64,000 nt of DNA, taken from contig JAAVCP010000052.1 in the NCBI GenBank assembly GCA_014802265.1, forward strand, positions 1 to 64,000, in the 5' to 3' direction. The DNA is from Bacteroides sp. Its GTDB lineage: Bacteria; Bacteroidota; Bacteroidia; Bacteroidales; Muribaculaceae. Below the pieces are notes generated by a model. It had not been told where the DNA came from. It made no database searches and was given only the letters and a program-made list of their open reading frames with translations. Shown here in pieces: positions 35,299-45,058 of this stretch. The first letter of the stretch is position 1. Every line of letters starts with the position of its first letter. The position numbers and the translations under genes are program-made.

Positions 35299-36705
35299 TT
35301 ATTTTGATGTCAACACAACTTCTCTACCCCAATGTCCACCCAATACGACAGATGCCGGCGACGCTGTGAAGGTTTCTCCTAATGCAGTTGCCCATTTTAG
35401 TGGTGTAGTCAGGTCGCCACGTGTCATATTGTCTGAGAGACATTTCCCCCCGCGCCATTCCGCTACCTTGCGCATATCCTCTATGTCAAATTCTTCAGTT
35501 GGTTTTGCGTCATCATAACCAACTGGCATAAGATGAGGAGTATCGGAGGGTCGGGATAGGTCTGTGCATTCCCAGCCGGGTAACGCATTCCATGCCTCAA
35601 GACTGCCGAAGTGAGTCTCAATTCTGTCTTTAATGTTATGTTTGCGCCAATAAAGGGGTGCTAATGAGTTCCTGCCGGCAACCCAGTGCATAAATGTCTT
35701 CATTACCAACGCCGGAACCAGTGGTGTCAAAGAAAAATACCAAGGAACAGAGTCGGCAATCCGATTGAAATAATTGGCAGCTGTGATCCCTCCCCGGAAA
35801 TGAAGAATGTCATTAAGTTTATCGGAATCAGCATACCACATACCATGGAAATTCTGTGTGGCAAACCATCTTACATCAAACACTTTTTCCGGTGGAGGAC
35901 AATGTAAGGCTTTCATAAGCATTGCCTCAAATTCATAATTAGTAAGACGATAGGAATCGCCGCCTCCCACATTATAAAAATTACACCAGAATGAATCGGG
36001 CACCCATTCTTCACACACGTTTATCAGTCTGCCTGCATCTTCAAGATTTACCCATTCCAACACACCTTTTATGGGTACGTGAAATGTGATTGGGTCAGTT
36101 GCCTTATCAATTAACCCCTTATGAAGGATACCTGACATTCTCAGTGATACCCATTTCTTAAGTCCGGAGTCAGATAGAATACGCTCTGCCGCTGTTTTTG
36201 ACACAGCATATCCATCAGAAGGGGGCGGTTGCAACAGATCGCCGCAGCGTCCCCAATGATGCGGAGGCATATATGATCCATACTGAGCCACCGAACCTAT
36301 ATACACAATCCCAACCTTATTTGGATTCGGTTCCTTTCTCACGGCATCAACCACGTTTCGCATTCCCCCTGTGTTTACCTTAAAGGTCTTTTCGGGATAA
36401 TAGTCGGCAGCAGGCGATACCATCCCCCCGAGATGAAGCACAAAGTCAGCTCCTTTTACAAGTCTACACACATCATCTGGGTTCATGAGGTCTCCCCATA
36501 CTATTTCAATACCCTCTTTCCCAATCCACGGCGCAAGGAGCTTGCTGTTTTTCTTGCTTGACCTTGCAAGCAGTCTCACCGTGAAATGGTCAAGCCTATC
36601 CGATAGTTGACGTAGCATTTCCATTCCCATCGTGCCCGTAGCCCCGGTCAGGGCAATCCTCCTTTTTGAGAATTGTTTATTACTTGAATTGACCATATTC
36701 TTCAT
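35299..36705 (-). CDS. NAD-dependent epimerase/dehydratase (extended SDR)
   Basis: An extended short-chain dehydrogenase of about 468 residues. The Rossmann motif RIALTGATGTMGMEML, the region KGADFVLHLGGMVSPAADYY and the catalytic YAVSKTAAE (YxxxK) are present. A C-terminal part of about 150 residues beyond the usual sugar-epimerase length (WRKHNIKDRIETHFGSLEAW, later WATALGETF) is unfamiliar. The substrate cannot be told. The track start overlaps the regulator gene by 59 bases; an internal ATG (36705) gives a shorter overlap of 26 bases. Either way it is translationally coupled to the upstream regulator. Confidence 0.72.
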   Translation of the reverse strand: MKNMVNSSNKQFSKRRIALTGATGTMGMEMLRQLSDRLDHFTVRLLARSSKKNSKLLAPWIGKEGIEIVWGDLMNPDDVCRLVKGADFVLHLGGMVSPAADYYPEKTFKVNTGGMRNVVDAVRKEPNPNKVGIVYIGSVAQYGSYMPPHHWGRCGDLLQPPPSDGYAVSKTAAERILSDSGLKKWVSLRMSGILHKGLIDKATDPITFHVPIKGVLEWVNLEDAGRLINVCEEWVPDSFWCNFYNVGGGDSYRLTNYEFEAMLMKALHCPPPEKVFDVRWFATQNFHGMWYADSDKLNDILHFRGGITAANYFNRIADSVPWYFSLTPLVPALVMKTFMHWVAGRNSLAPLYWRKHNIKDRIETHFGSLEAWNALPGWECTDLSRPSDTPHLMPVGYDDAKPTEEFDIEDMRKVAEWRGGKCLSDNMTRGDLTTPLKWATALGETFTASPASVVLGGHWGREVVLTSK

Positions 36706-38383
36706 GATGCGGAGTTCCCTTTTTAAGAAGTTTAGCATAGTCGGAGGGTAGCATACCCATATTTAGCCGAAAGGCTTTTGTGAAAGTTGAGCGGGTGTTG
36801 AACCCGACACTCTCACTGATGGCTTCAATTGTGAGATTACCATATTTATCCGTGTCGCTCATGCGGCGGCACGCTTCTTGAATCCTGTATTTATTCAATA
36901 GATTTCCGAAGGTCATGCCATAATGTTCGTTGATTGCGCGTGAGATATAACTTGTATTTGATTCCACGAGTTGAGTAAGACGTTGGAGAGAAAAATTACT
37001 GTCGCAGACCTCATCTATATTCTCAAAAACTTTATCAATTTTTATAATCAGATCACGCCGAGTTTCGTCTGTCATGGAACTGTCGCGATATTTCTCAGGC
37101 TGTTCTTTTACTTCTACCGTCACCGGAACAGCTTTATCCGCATTTTGTAAAAGCGACTGGGCTTGGTTGAATATCACCTGATTTTTCAATCTGAGCTGAC
37201 GGTTCTTGTGGAAGATTACAATAGCTATTATCAGAAGCACTATCACAAGGACCACGGAAAAAAGAAGAATGATTTTAACCTGTCGCCTCTCACTGTCAAT
37301 TTTCATAGCATAATCCTTAACATTACTGAGCTCTATCTCGAGTCTTGTAGGCTCGAGCGCCACAAGTTGCTTTGTAAGGGTGTCTTTAGCTTCATAATAT
37401 TTAATACGGTAGAGGTCACCCATATCAGGATTACCTGCTAATATATAGCATTTTGACAACAGGTCATAAACCTCCATGTGGACATCCATATCATTGATTG
37501 CGCTTTTTTCGGAGAAAATACCATTAATGCCGTTGATAGCCCCTTCATAATTTCCTTCTCCCACTGAAACGGCTGCAAGGCATATTCGTGCCATATATTT
37601 CTCCCGTGGAGCTTCCAATCCGAGTGAGTCACGAATCACAAGCATTTTTTTTCTTGCAGTATTAAATTTTCGTGCGGCAATAGCATCGGTACCCTCGCAA
37701 AGCAGCAGAGAGAGCCGGTAATCGGGAGCCGATTTCGGGATTGAGTCTCTAAGCAAATGCCGTATGCGATCATTAAAATTTTTATTTACCTTAAATGGTA
37801 AGTCCAGCATAACAGAATTTATATAAGTTGCCAACACAAGATTCCAGTCACCCGCCTCCGCTGCTGTCTGCATGGCTTTGTCATAAAACTTGCGGCTTTG
37901 CATAGTTACCCCGGCACTGTCTTGAGGAAATATGTATTCATACATATTGAAAAGATTACCGAAATTCAAAAGCACAGTGGCGTATGAACTTTTGTCAGGT
38001 GAGTCTTTAAAAATATTCTCCGCCTTTTCCAAGCACCGGTAAGCACTCATATAGTCACTCAGACGCACATAATAGATCTGTCCCATCTCCGAAAAAGATT
38101 TCCCTACCAGCAAGCGTGTTTCTTCGTCGTCTGAGTCCTGATACTTCTCTGTGAGCCATGAATAGCAGACAAGGGCACTGTCAATTTTTTCGTCATTCTG
38201 AAACTCCATACCCCATTTAAACAGAGTCTGTGGTGAGTCATCGCCAAAAGGGATAATCTTAGACGTTGAGCGTATAGCTGCCGCCGCCGGGGTCATGATT
38301 GTTGTCAGAACTTCCCAGAGGCATATTAAATATGGGATAGGCAGTAACAGCCTGTTGATTTTATGACTCAGATTAGATTTCAT
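36680..38383 (-). CDS. TPR-TM-AraC membrane-tethered regulator (module 5)
   Basis: A 567-residue hybrid regulator. A signal peptide region (RLLLPIPYLICLWEVLTTIM) is followed by periplasmic TPRs and a membrane helix (IILLFSVVLVIVLLIIAIVI). A linker comes next, then a C-terminal AraC HTH (VGFNTRSTFTKAFRLNMGML, PSDYAKLL). It is divergent from the 1494-residue FN3 surface protein; two identical 14-base palindromes lie between the two genes and may be its operators. The epimerase gene overlaps its 3' end. Confidence 0.83.
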   Translation of the reverse strand: MKSNLSHKINRLLLPIPYLICLWEVLTTIMTPAAAAIRSTSKIIPFGDDSPQTLFKWGMEFQNDEKIDSALVCYSWLTEKYQDSDDEETRLLVGKSFSEMGQIYYVRLSDYMSAYRCLEKAENIFKDSPDKSSYATVLLNFGNLFNMYEYIFPQDSAGVTMQSRKFYDKAMQTAAEAGDWNLVLATYINSVMLDLPFKVNKNFNDRIRHLLRDSIPKSAPDYRLSLLLCEGTDAIAARKFNTARKKMLVIRDSLGLEAPREKYMARICLAAVSVGEGNYEGAINGINGIFSEKSAINDMDVHMEVYDLLSKCYILAGNPDMGDLYRIKYYEAKDTLTKQLVALEPTRLEIELSNVKDYAMKIDSERRQVKIILLFSVVLVIVLLIIAIVIFHKNRQLRLKNQVIFNQAQSLLQNADKAVPVTVEVKEQPEKYRDSSMTDETRRDLIIKIDKVFENIDEVCDSNFSLQRLTQLVESNTSYISRAINEHYGMTFGNLLNKYRIQEACRRMSDTDKYGNLTIEAISESVGFNTRSTFTKAFRLNMGMLPSDYAKLLKKGTPHHEEYGQFK

Positions 38384-38398
38384 GGTGTAAATTTAGGT

Positions 38399-38455
38399 AA
38401 AATTTATAAATTTGGGGAATTCATAACGAGAAATAAGAGCAAAATTTATAAATTT
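38399..38455. promoter_or_regulatory. Two copies of a palindromic 14-mer
   Basis: AAATTTATAAATTT, a perfect palindrome, occurs at 38400-38413 and 38442-38455, each preceded by an A. The copies are 42 bases apart, close to four helical turns. They lie in the divergent region between the module-5 regulator and its neighbour, upstream of the -33 box of the latter. Confidence 0.5.
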
Positions 38456-38478
38456 CAGTTGTATTCAGTGCCTGATAG

Positions 38479-38510
38479 TTTGATTTCACCATATTCATAG
38501 TCTAATTTTG
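38479..38510 (+). promoter_or_regulatory. Promoter of the 1494-residue protein gene
   Basis: TTTG (38479-38482) and TAATTTTG (38503-38510) with 20-base spacing. Confidence 0.65.
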
Positions 38511-38541
38511 CCAAAAAATCAACCCATAAATCATCCGTATT

Positions 38542-41500
38542 ATGAATAGCATTTACAAATCTATCACGGGTGTCCTTATCGGTGGAGCGGCGATAGCCGT
38601 CGGCGTAATAGGTATAGGAGCTGCCAATGTCAGCCCCGATTTCCTAAAGAAAAGGACTACCGAAACATCAGAGACATCTGTAAAGAGTGTTGTGGATCAC
38701 CACAAGAGTCTGCATCGATCTAAAGGCTCAAAACGAATGGCAGCGCCACGTCCGAATATGGTGGCAAGGAATTTTGTCCAAAAATTCCAATGTGTGGTCA
38801 CTTATTCCGATGAATGGGAATATGATGATGAAGCAGGTGTCTATACTTTTGATGCAACTGACCCCATCACTTTCAAATCTGCATTTATCAACGATGAGTA
38901 TACCCCTTCCGGAGGTGCATTCTTTACAGATAAGTATTACATAGTAACTACCATATCTGAAGACTGGTTTAGTGGAGCAATAGACGTTTACTGCTATAAA
39001 TATTCCCGTGATAAATGGGAGGAACTGAGCTATGCCGTACAAGATATTTACTCACTTTATAATTCGATCTGTTATGATCCCATTGATGATCTCGCATACG
39101 GTTATTTTTATAGCGATGAGGGAGGTACATGGGGTTATATGAATGTGGATAATCTTAGGGTCACCCAGATTGTGGAAGCTGACCGACAGTTGGTCGCTGT
39201 CGCTATCAATGAACAGGGTCAAGCCTACGGCATTGCTACAGATGGCTACCTTTATTCAATCAATAAAAAGACCGGAGAGATGGTCTCGATAGGTTCTACG
39301 GGGCTCTCTCCGGTATATATGCAGAGCGCGGCGTTCGGCAATGACGGTAACTTGTATTGGGCAGCTTCAGAGGCTTATTCGTCAGGTCTTTATATTGTAG
39401 ATGTAACTACTGGGAAAGCAACTGAGATAGGAGCTTTCTATGGCACTGAAGAGGTGTGTGCCCTATATGCCGTGGAAGGCGAGGTAAATCCGGAGGCTCC
39501 CGCAAAAGCATTTGATCTTAAGGCAGACGTATCATGGATAGAGCTGACATTTCCATTTTCATTTGCAATCCCGGTAAATAAAGCCGGCGGCACACCTCTC
39601 TCAGGAGAGATTGACTACACCATATCTGTTGATGGTGTGGAAACAATTGTGGGTAATGGTGCAGCAGGGTCAGAAGTAAATGTTTCCCTTACCGTTGAGA
39701 AACCCGGTTACCATCTCTTTAAGGTTGTGCTTTCAAATGAAGCAGGCAATTCTGAGGCTGCTACCATGAGGAGTTGGATCGGGGTAGACGAACCCAAGAA
39801 TGTGCGTGATGCCAAAGTGGAAAAAATATCTGATAATGGCATTCAAATCAGTTGGGTAGCTCCTGAAGGCGGGATAAACGGTGGATATTTTGATGTCGAC
39901 ATGATTACATACACGGTTACACGCCTTCCGGAAGGCAAAACAGTAGCCGAGAATATCAAGACTACCTCTTTTACAGATGATATAGAACTTGAGAATGGTC
40001 AGAGCCTTATCCGCTATATTATTACTCCGTCGGCAGACGGATTGGAGGGACAAAAGACATTGACTGAGGGTATAGTTATAGGCAAACCCTACGAAGTGCC
40101 TGTTGAATTTACTTTCGATACTGAGGAAGATTATAATATCTTCACTGTGATAGACAATAACGAGACTGTCAATTTGGATTCCGGTATGTGGCAATATACT
40201 CCTTCCGGAGAAGCAGCCGGATATGTAAGTGGCACTAAAGATGGCGATGACTGGCTTATAACCCCCTCCGTATCTCTTAAGGCACGCACTAAGTATTTTT
40301 TCAGCCATGATGTACTTTGCTATTCCGATTATTGGCCTGAGGAGTATTCCGTGTATCTTGCCACAAGTCCTGATATGGAAGGAATGACAAAAGAAATAGT
40401 GCCTTCTACAACTATATGGTGGGATGAGTATCGCACTCGCACAGATACAATAACAGTTGAAAATGACGGTGTGTATTATTTCGGTTTCCATGCCACATCA
40501 GAGGCAGGAAGTGCCTTCTTCCTAATTGACAATATCAAGTTGAGTGAGATGTATAAAGTTGATGCCCCCGCTGCGGTTAAAGACCTGAGTGCGGTTGCCG
40601 GTGAAATGGGAGGGAAAAAAGCAACATTATCGTTTATCACACCGTCCAATAGTGTTGAAGGTAAAGAACTCAGTGATGACATCACTGTAAAAATTCTGCG
40701 CGGCGGCGTTGTGATCGAGACCATTCATGATGTCGCTCCCAATAAGCACATGACTTTCGAGGATACTGAGGCGGCTGATCGTCAGATTAACAGTTATGAG
40801 GTGATATGCTCGAACTCTTATGGTGAGGGTCCTGCGGCATCTGTTGAAGTTTGGGTAGGACTTGATGTACCGACAGCACCACTGAACGCACAAGTGACAC
40901 TTGATGAAGAGGGTCATCCCGTAATCTCTTGGGAGGCTCCGGAAGGTCGTGGAATACATGGTGGTTATGTGGATAATACTGACCTCAGTTATACCGTGGC
41001 TATGGTTAAAAACGGCAATATGGTACCTGTGGTGGAAAAGACCCATGAATTTAGCTGCGTTGACACAGAGTTAGTGCTTGAAAATGTTGGCAACCAGTCC
41101 ATGCACCAGTATTATATAGTGCCGTCATCAAATGCTACAGGTGAGTATGGCGACAATGCAACCGCCCTCTACATTTCAGGCAAGCCATACGCTTTGCCAT
41201 TTAAGGAATCATTTAAGGGTAGCACTGCAACTAATTTCTGGGCATTTACCGGTATCGATGGAGAAGGATGGTCGATTGGTGATGATTTCAGCATCGGTTC
41301 ACAAGATGATGATGACGGCGTATTGGCTTATCTGCCTGCTGTGCCTGAGATTATTACAACAGCCATGTCGGGTAAAATCAATATTTCGACAGCCAAAGAT
41401 CCCAAACTTACTTTCTATCTGAGGAAAATGAGTATAGCCGATAATGGTTTCTATGACACTGACCCGTCAAAAGACGTACTTAATATCAAAGTTGGTGTAG

Positions 41501-43026
41501 ACGGCTTCAATACAGAGACAGTCAGCACAATCCGCCTTGAGGATATTAAGAATATAGGTGAGTATATTTATTACTCTGTCTCTTTAGCAAATCTTGATGC
41601 AAAGGAATTCGTTGTCATAGCATTTGAATATGAGGCTATTAGTACCCGCACTCCTATAATGATTGACAATATTTCAGTGAAAGAGATGCATGATTATAAT
41701 GCTGTGGCTGGAGAGGTGAGTGCTCCAGAGGCTGTGGAGGTATTTGAAAATCTGAATGTCAGTGCCATGGTCATAAACGCCGGTGATAATCTCCTGGAGA
41801 ATGTGACTGTACGTCTTATGAGAGGAACTGTGATTGAGGCAGAAACAACGATTAATAATCTGGTACCTGACCAGACAATGGAGGTGACTCTTGAGGCTGA
41901 GGCTACTCCGGAATGGGGTGAAGAGGCTGAGTTGACGGTGTGTGTATTGGCTGATAATGATGAGGTGGAGGCAGACAATATGTCTGATCCGTTTAAGGTA
42001 AAGGTAATTTATCATGAGCGACCCAACGTAACTGACTTGACAGGTAATGTTGAAAATGATGAACTTACCCTTAAATGGTCAGAACCTGACGGTTTGAGCA
42101 ACTTGGAAACAACCGTAACTGATACCTTTGACTCATATAATCATGGTGATCTCTTATTCGGTGACTGGAGAAGTGAAGATAAGTCTTTCTGGGGCTTTGC
42201 CGGAATAAAGACTGTCGTTGTTGATGGTAAGGAAATTGTGATTCCTAATTCTGATGATGAACAAGCGTTTATGATCTTCAATCCTACATTGGCAGGAATT
42301 GATATCGAAAGCAACCCGGAATGGGCACCTATTTCAGGCGACAATCTTATCGTAAGTTTCGGAGATGCTGCAAATGATGACTGGGAACCGAATAATGACT
42401 GGCTGATTTCACCGAAGCTTTCAGGTAAGGCTCAAACTATTTCTTTCTGGGCACGCACGGCTGCCACCAAGAGCAGACCTGACGATATCAGAGTGCTGAT
42501 TGCTTCCGAGATAGAATTTAATAACAATGGTACAGTTAAAACCTCTTCCTTCTCCTCTCTTGAAGATAGCGACATCACGCTGACACGTGAATGGGAGAAA
42601 TATGAGTTTGAAATTCCTGCTGGAACCAAGTATTTTGCAATACGTAACATCTCTGATAACGGGTTTGCAGTGCTTATCGACGACATCACGTATGACCCCT
42701 ATGCACCAAAGACAAATGCAAACTTTGAGGGATATAATATTTATTGTGATGACACTCTTCTCAATGCTATCCCGGTAACTGAAACCACCTATGTCGTTTC
42801 ACCTGTAGCTGATGGTGATTATATGGTAAGAGTTGTGTATGATGAGGGTGAGTCAGCCGATTCTAATGTGGTTACTATAAAGAACTCATCTGTAAGTGGC
42901 ATTACTATTGAAAATAAAGAGGTTAGATACTATGATCTGAATGGTATTTTGGTCAATGATCCCGAACCGGGCAAGATTTATATCCGCCAGTGTGGTAATA
43001 AGGCAACCAAAGTGCGCTTCAGATAA
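38542..43026 (+). CDS. Very large FN3/jelly-roll surface protein with T9SS tail
   Basis: A 1494-residue secreted protein, the longest in the window. A signal or anchor (GVLIGGAAIAVGVIGIGAAN) is followed by an N-terminal propeller-like region (QLVAVAINEQGQAYGIATDG, GNDGNLYWAASEAYSS). After it come several FN3 modules (PAAVKDLSAVAGEMGGKKAT, NAQVTLDEEGHPVISWEAPE) and three choice-of-anchor jelly rolls ending FLIDNIKLSE, IMIDNISVKE and VLIDDITYDP. The tail (RYYDLNGILVNDPEPGKIYI) is a T9SS sorting domain. It is a paralog of the protein at 25.5-28.7 kb. Glycan or host-surface binding is an inference. It is divergent from the module-5 regulator. Confidence 0.75.
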   Translation: MNSIYKSITGVLIGGAAIAVGVIGIGAANVSPDFLKKRTTETSETSVKSVVDHHKSLHRSKGSKRMAAPRPNMVARNFVQKFQCVVTYSDEWEYDDEAGVYTFDATDPITFKSAFINDEYTPSGGAFFTDKYYIVTTISEDWFSGAIDVYCYKYSRDKWEELSYAVQDIYSLYNSICYDPIDDLAYGYFYSDEGGTWGYMNVDNLRVTQIVEADRQLVAVAINEQGQAYGIATDGYLYSINKKTGEMVSIGSTGLSPVYMQSAAFGNDGNLYWAASEAYSSGLYIVDVTTGKATEIGAFYGTEEVCALYAVEGEVNPEAPAKAFDLKADVSWIELTFPFSFAIPVNKAGGTPLSGEIDYTISVDGVETIVGNGAAGSEVNVSLTVEKPGYHLFKVVLSNEAGNSEAATMRSWIGVDEPKNVRDAKVEKISDNGIQISWVAPEGGINGGYFDVDMITYTVTRLPEGKTVAENIKTTSFTDDIELENGQSLIRYIITPSADGLEGQKTLTEGIVIGKPYEVPVEFTFDTEEDYNIFTVIDNNETVNLDSGMWQYTPSGEAAGYVSGTKDGDDWLITPSVSLKARTKYFFSHDVLCYSDYWPEEYSVYLATSPDMEGMTKEIVPSTTIWWDEYRTRTDTITVENDGVYYFGFHATSEAGSAFFLIDNIKLSEMYKVDAPAAVKDLSAVAGEMGGKKATLSFITPSNSVEGKELSDDITVKILRGGVVIETIHDVAPNKHMTFEDTEAADRQINSYEVICSNSYGEGPAASVEVWVGLDVPTAPLNAQVTLDEEGHPVISWEAPEGRGIHGGYVDNTDLSYTVAMVKNGNMVPVVEKTHEFSCVDTELVLENVGNQSMHQYYIVPSSNATGEYGDNATALYISGKPYALPFKESFKGSTATNFWAFTGIDGEGWSIGDDFSIGSQDDDDGVLAYLPAVPEIITTAMSGKINISTAKDPKLTFYLRKMSIADNGFYDTDPSKDVLNIKVGVDGFNTETVSTIRLEDIKNIGEYIYYSVSLANLDAKEFVVIAFEYEAISTRTPIMIDNISVKEMHDYNAVAGEVSAPEAVEVFENLNVSAMVINAGDNLLENVTVRLMRGTVIEAETTINNLVPDQTMEVTLEAEATPEWGEEAELTVCVLADNDEVEADNMSDPFKVKVIYHERPNVTDLTGNVENDELTLKWSEPDGLSNLETTVTDTFDSYNHGDLLFGDWRSEDKSFWGFAGIKTVVVDGKEIVIPNSDDEQAFMIFNPTLAGIDIESNPEWAPISGDNLIVSFGDAANDDWEPNNDWLISPKLSGKAQTISFWARTAATKSRPDDIRVLIASEIEFNNNGTVKTSSFSSLEDSDITLTREWEKYEFEIPAGTKYFAIRNISDNGFAVLIDDITYDPYAPKTNANFEGYNIYCDDTLLNAIPVTETTYVVSPVADGDYMVRVVYDEGESADSNVVTIKNSSVSGITIENKEVRYYDLNGILVNDPEPGKIYIRQCGNKATKVRFR

Positions 43027-43053
43027 TGACAATGGCATGATTCCCTATTAAAA

Positions 43054-43113
43054 TTTTGTAAATATTCCCCCTGTGGTTTTTCAAAAAAACCACAGGGGGA
43101 ATATTTACAAAAA
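43054..43113. terminator. Strong 28-bp terminator hairpin
   Basis: The arms run TTTTGTAAATATTCCCCC-TGTGGTTTTT and its complement with a tiny loop, the longest perfect stem in the window, directly after the 1494-residue protein gene. T and A runs on both sides allow termination in either direction. Confidence 0.85.
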
Positions 43114-43186
43114 ATGTATCCTTAACTATATCTGGGATTATTTGTGATATGATTGAGGAGTATTTTTGATTGAATTATTTTCTGGA

Positions 43187-43218
43187 TTTGCATATTTCAG
43201 TTAAAAGTTATACTTTTG
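43187..43218 (+). promoter_or_regulatory. Promoter of module-6 regulator
   Basis: TTTG (43187-43190) and TACTTTTG (43211-43218) with 20-base spacing. The -7 box ends six bases before the ATG at 43225, so the leader is at most a few bases. Confidence 0.65.
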
Positions 43219-43224
43219 TAATTG

Positions 43225-44913
43225 ATGGAATATACAATCCTACGCCACCTGTTCTTATATTACAAGATTAATGTCATAATTTTAGTCTTGTCTTTACTAT
43301 CACTATTAGGGGTGATAGGTTGTGGTAACGCTGTTCATGAAGACCCATCATCAGAATTGGAAACGTTATGTTCCGAGGCAATGAATTTTGCCGCGATACG
43401 TGACTTCCAAAAGGCTGATTCAGTAGGGATTATATTAGCACATAAGGCTGATAGTATTGATGATGACAGATATCGTATTTATGCATTAATTTTCCGTAGT
43501 CTTTATCCGTATGCTCCCGGGGATGATTTTAAAGAGCGTCGGGCACGCCTTGATAAGGCATTGGAAATGGCATTAACTACAGGGAATGATTCGTTGGCTG
43601 CCTCTGTTCACGTCGCTATGGGAGGATATTCCATGTTTAATGATTATGACTATGCCACCGCACTTTCTCATTTAGATGAGGCATCTCGGCTTGTAGACAG
43701 TATTGATAATGAAAAATTCAGAATGGTGAGCCAGAATAATCTGAGCGAACTATTTTTTATTATCGGTGATACGCTTGGGCTTCAGTATGACCGCGAACTT
43801 TATGATTATGGTAAAGCACATGATTATTCTCAAATTATACAGGCTGCTTCCACTCATATAATCATGCATTACATAAGAGCCGGTGAGCCATTGAAGGCAG
43901 TTCCGTTTCTAAATGAAATGAGAGAAATTAAAAATTTATCACATTATCATACTTTGAAAGCGGAGTATTATATGGCTGTTGATTCCTTGCCGGAAGCTGA
44001 AAAGGAAATTTCAGTTGCCTTGGGTGATTCTATTAGTACTCCTATGAAAGTAATGGCTAATGCACGATTACTTTATCATAAGAAAGATTATAAAGGAGCT
44101 TTACAGGAATTACTGCTTATAGAAAATTTCTTTGCAGAATGCTCAGGAGATGACCGACCGGTGGTTAATCAACAGCAAGTAGAAATGTTAGGTTTACTTG
44201 CCGAAATATGTCAATCCATAGGAGATGTTGAGGAATCAAACCGTTATTATCGTCTTTATGCTGACAGTCAAAAGCGTTTGTTCAATGAGCGTGGAAGGGT
44301 AGAAGCCACACACTATCGTACCAGATATGATCTCTCTCGAAAAGAAATTGATCTGACTCGGACTCGTGCTGAGGTAATACATAACAGATTAGTTTTTGGA
44401 GGAGTAATTATATTATTAGGTATATTATTCATCGGGACGTTGATCTATATGAATAAACGAAACAGGTTGCTTTCAATTATAGTGGAACGTCAGAAGAATG
44501 CCTTTTCAAAAGGTGGCGATTGTGTTTCATTAGCCGATTCCAACCCATCAGTACCCGGCATATCTGAAGAAAAAGGGAATGCTATATGGGAAGGTGTAAT
44601 GAGGGAAATGAACAATGGGCTATATCTCAACCCTTCCCTTACGCGTGATATGTTGGCGGAGCGCGTGGGATGCAACCATACTTGGTTGTCACAGATAATA
44701 AAAGAGCGGTCAGAAAAGTCATTCCCTAAATTTATAAATTCTTTCCGGATAGAAGTTAGTCTGCGTCTGCTTTCTGATCCAAATATGCAATTGCGAATGG
44801 AAGATGTGTGGCGCCAATCAGGCTTTTTATCCAAAGGTACATTCTATACAGCATTCAAGGAAGAGATGGGTATGAGTCCAGCAGAATATAGACGACGCGC
44901 CCTAAATCAGTAA
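43225..44913 (+). CDS. TPR-TM-AraC membrane-tethered regulator (module 6)
   Basis: A hybrid regulator of about 562 residues. The N-terminus (VIILVLSLLSLLGVIGCGNA) is a lipoprotein-like signal with a lipobox Cys. Periplasmic TPRs follow (DYATALSHLDEASRLVD), then a membrane helix (LVFGGVIILLGILFIGTLIY) and an AraC HTH (RVGCNHTWLSQIIKER then SGFLSKGTFYTAFKEEMGMS). The next in-frame Met would remove the signal, so the ATG at 43225 must be used. With the promoter ending at 43218 the mRNA is likely leaderless. Downstream lies a T9SS-tailed protein. Confidence 0.8.
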   Translation: MEYTILRHLFLYYKINVIILVLSLLSLLGVIGCGNAVHEDPSSELETLCSEAMNFAAIRDFQKADSVGIILAHKADSIDDDRYRIYALIFRSLYPYAPGDDFKERRARLDKALEMALTTGNDSLAASVHVAMGGYSMFNDYDYATALSHLDEASRLVDSIDNEKFRMVSQNNLSELFFIIGDTLGLQYDRELYDYGKAHDYSQIIQAASTHIIMHYIRAGEPLKAVPFLNEMREIKNLSHYHTLKAEYYMAVDSLPEAEKEISVALGDSISTPMKVMANARLLYHKKDYKGALQELLLIENFFAECSGDDRPVVNQQQVEMLGLLAEICQSIGDVEESNRYYRLYADSQKRLFNERGRVEATHYRTRYDLSRKEIDLTRTRAEVIHNRLVFGGVIILLGILFIGTLIYMNKRNRLLSIIVERQKNAFSKGGDCVSLADSNPSVPGISEEKGNAIWEGVMREMNNGLYLNPSLTRDMLAERVGCNHTWLSQIIKERSEKSFPKFINSFRIEVSLRLLSDPNMQLRMEDVWRQSGFLSKGTFYTAFKEEMGMSPAEYRRRALNQ

Positions 44914-44952
44914 TTGATCGTTATTTTTATTGTTTTATACCATAATTTGTTA

Positions 44953-44977
44953 TAAATTTAGCCAATGGCTAAATTTA
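44953..44977. promoter_or_regulatory. Perfect palindrome before the 1076-residue protein gene
   Basis: AAATTTAGCCA and TGGCTAAATTT flank a single A, extended by one more pair. It lies between the module-6 regulator stop and the next promoter. It could be an operator or a terminator; the absence of a T run favours an operator. Confidence 0.45.
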
Positions 44978-45012
44978 AACCGCTGAATATTCTATAATTA
45001 ATAGTTTAAGGG

Positions 45013-45020
45013 TAATTTTG
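45013..45020 (+). promoter_or_regulatory. -7 element of the 1076-residue protein gene
   Basis: TAATTTTG in GGGTAATTTTGTGACC. No clear -33 box was seen, which suits an activated promoter. Confidence 0.5.
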
Positions 45021-45058
45021 TGACCGTAAATAATTTCTAACATCGTAATTGAAAATTT

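Noticed and set aside
39733-40491. Antisense ORF of 252 residues inside the 1494-residue protein gene
   Set aside because: Shadow ORF: the sense frame is a continuous repeat protein and the antisense product is Cys/Ile-rich with no domain.
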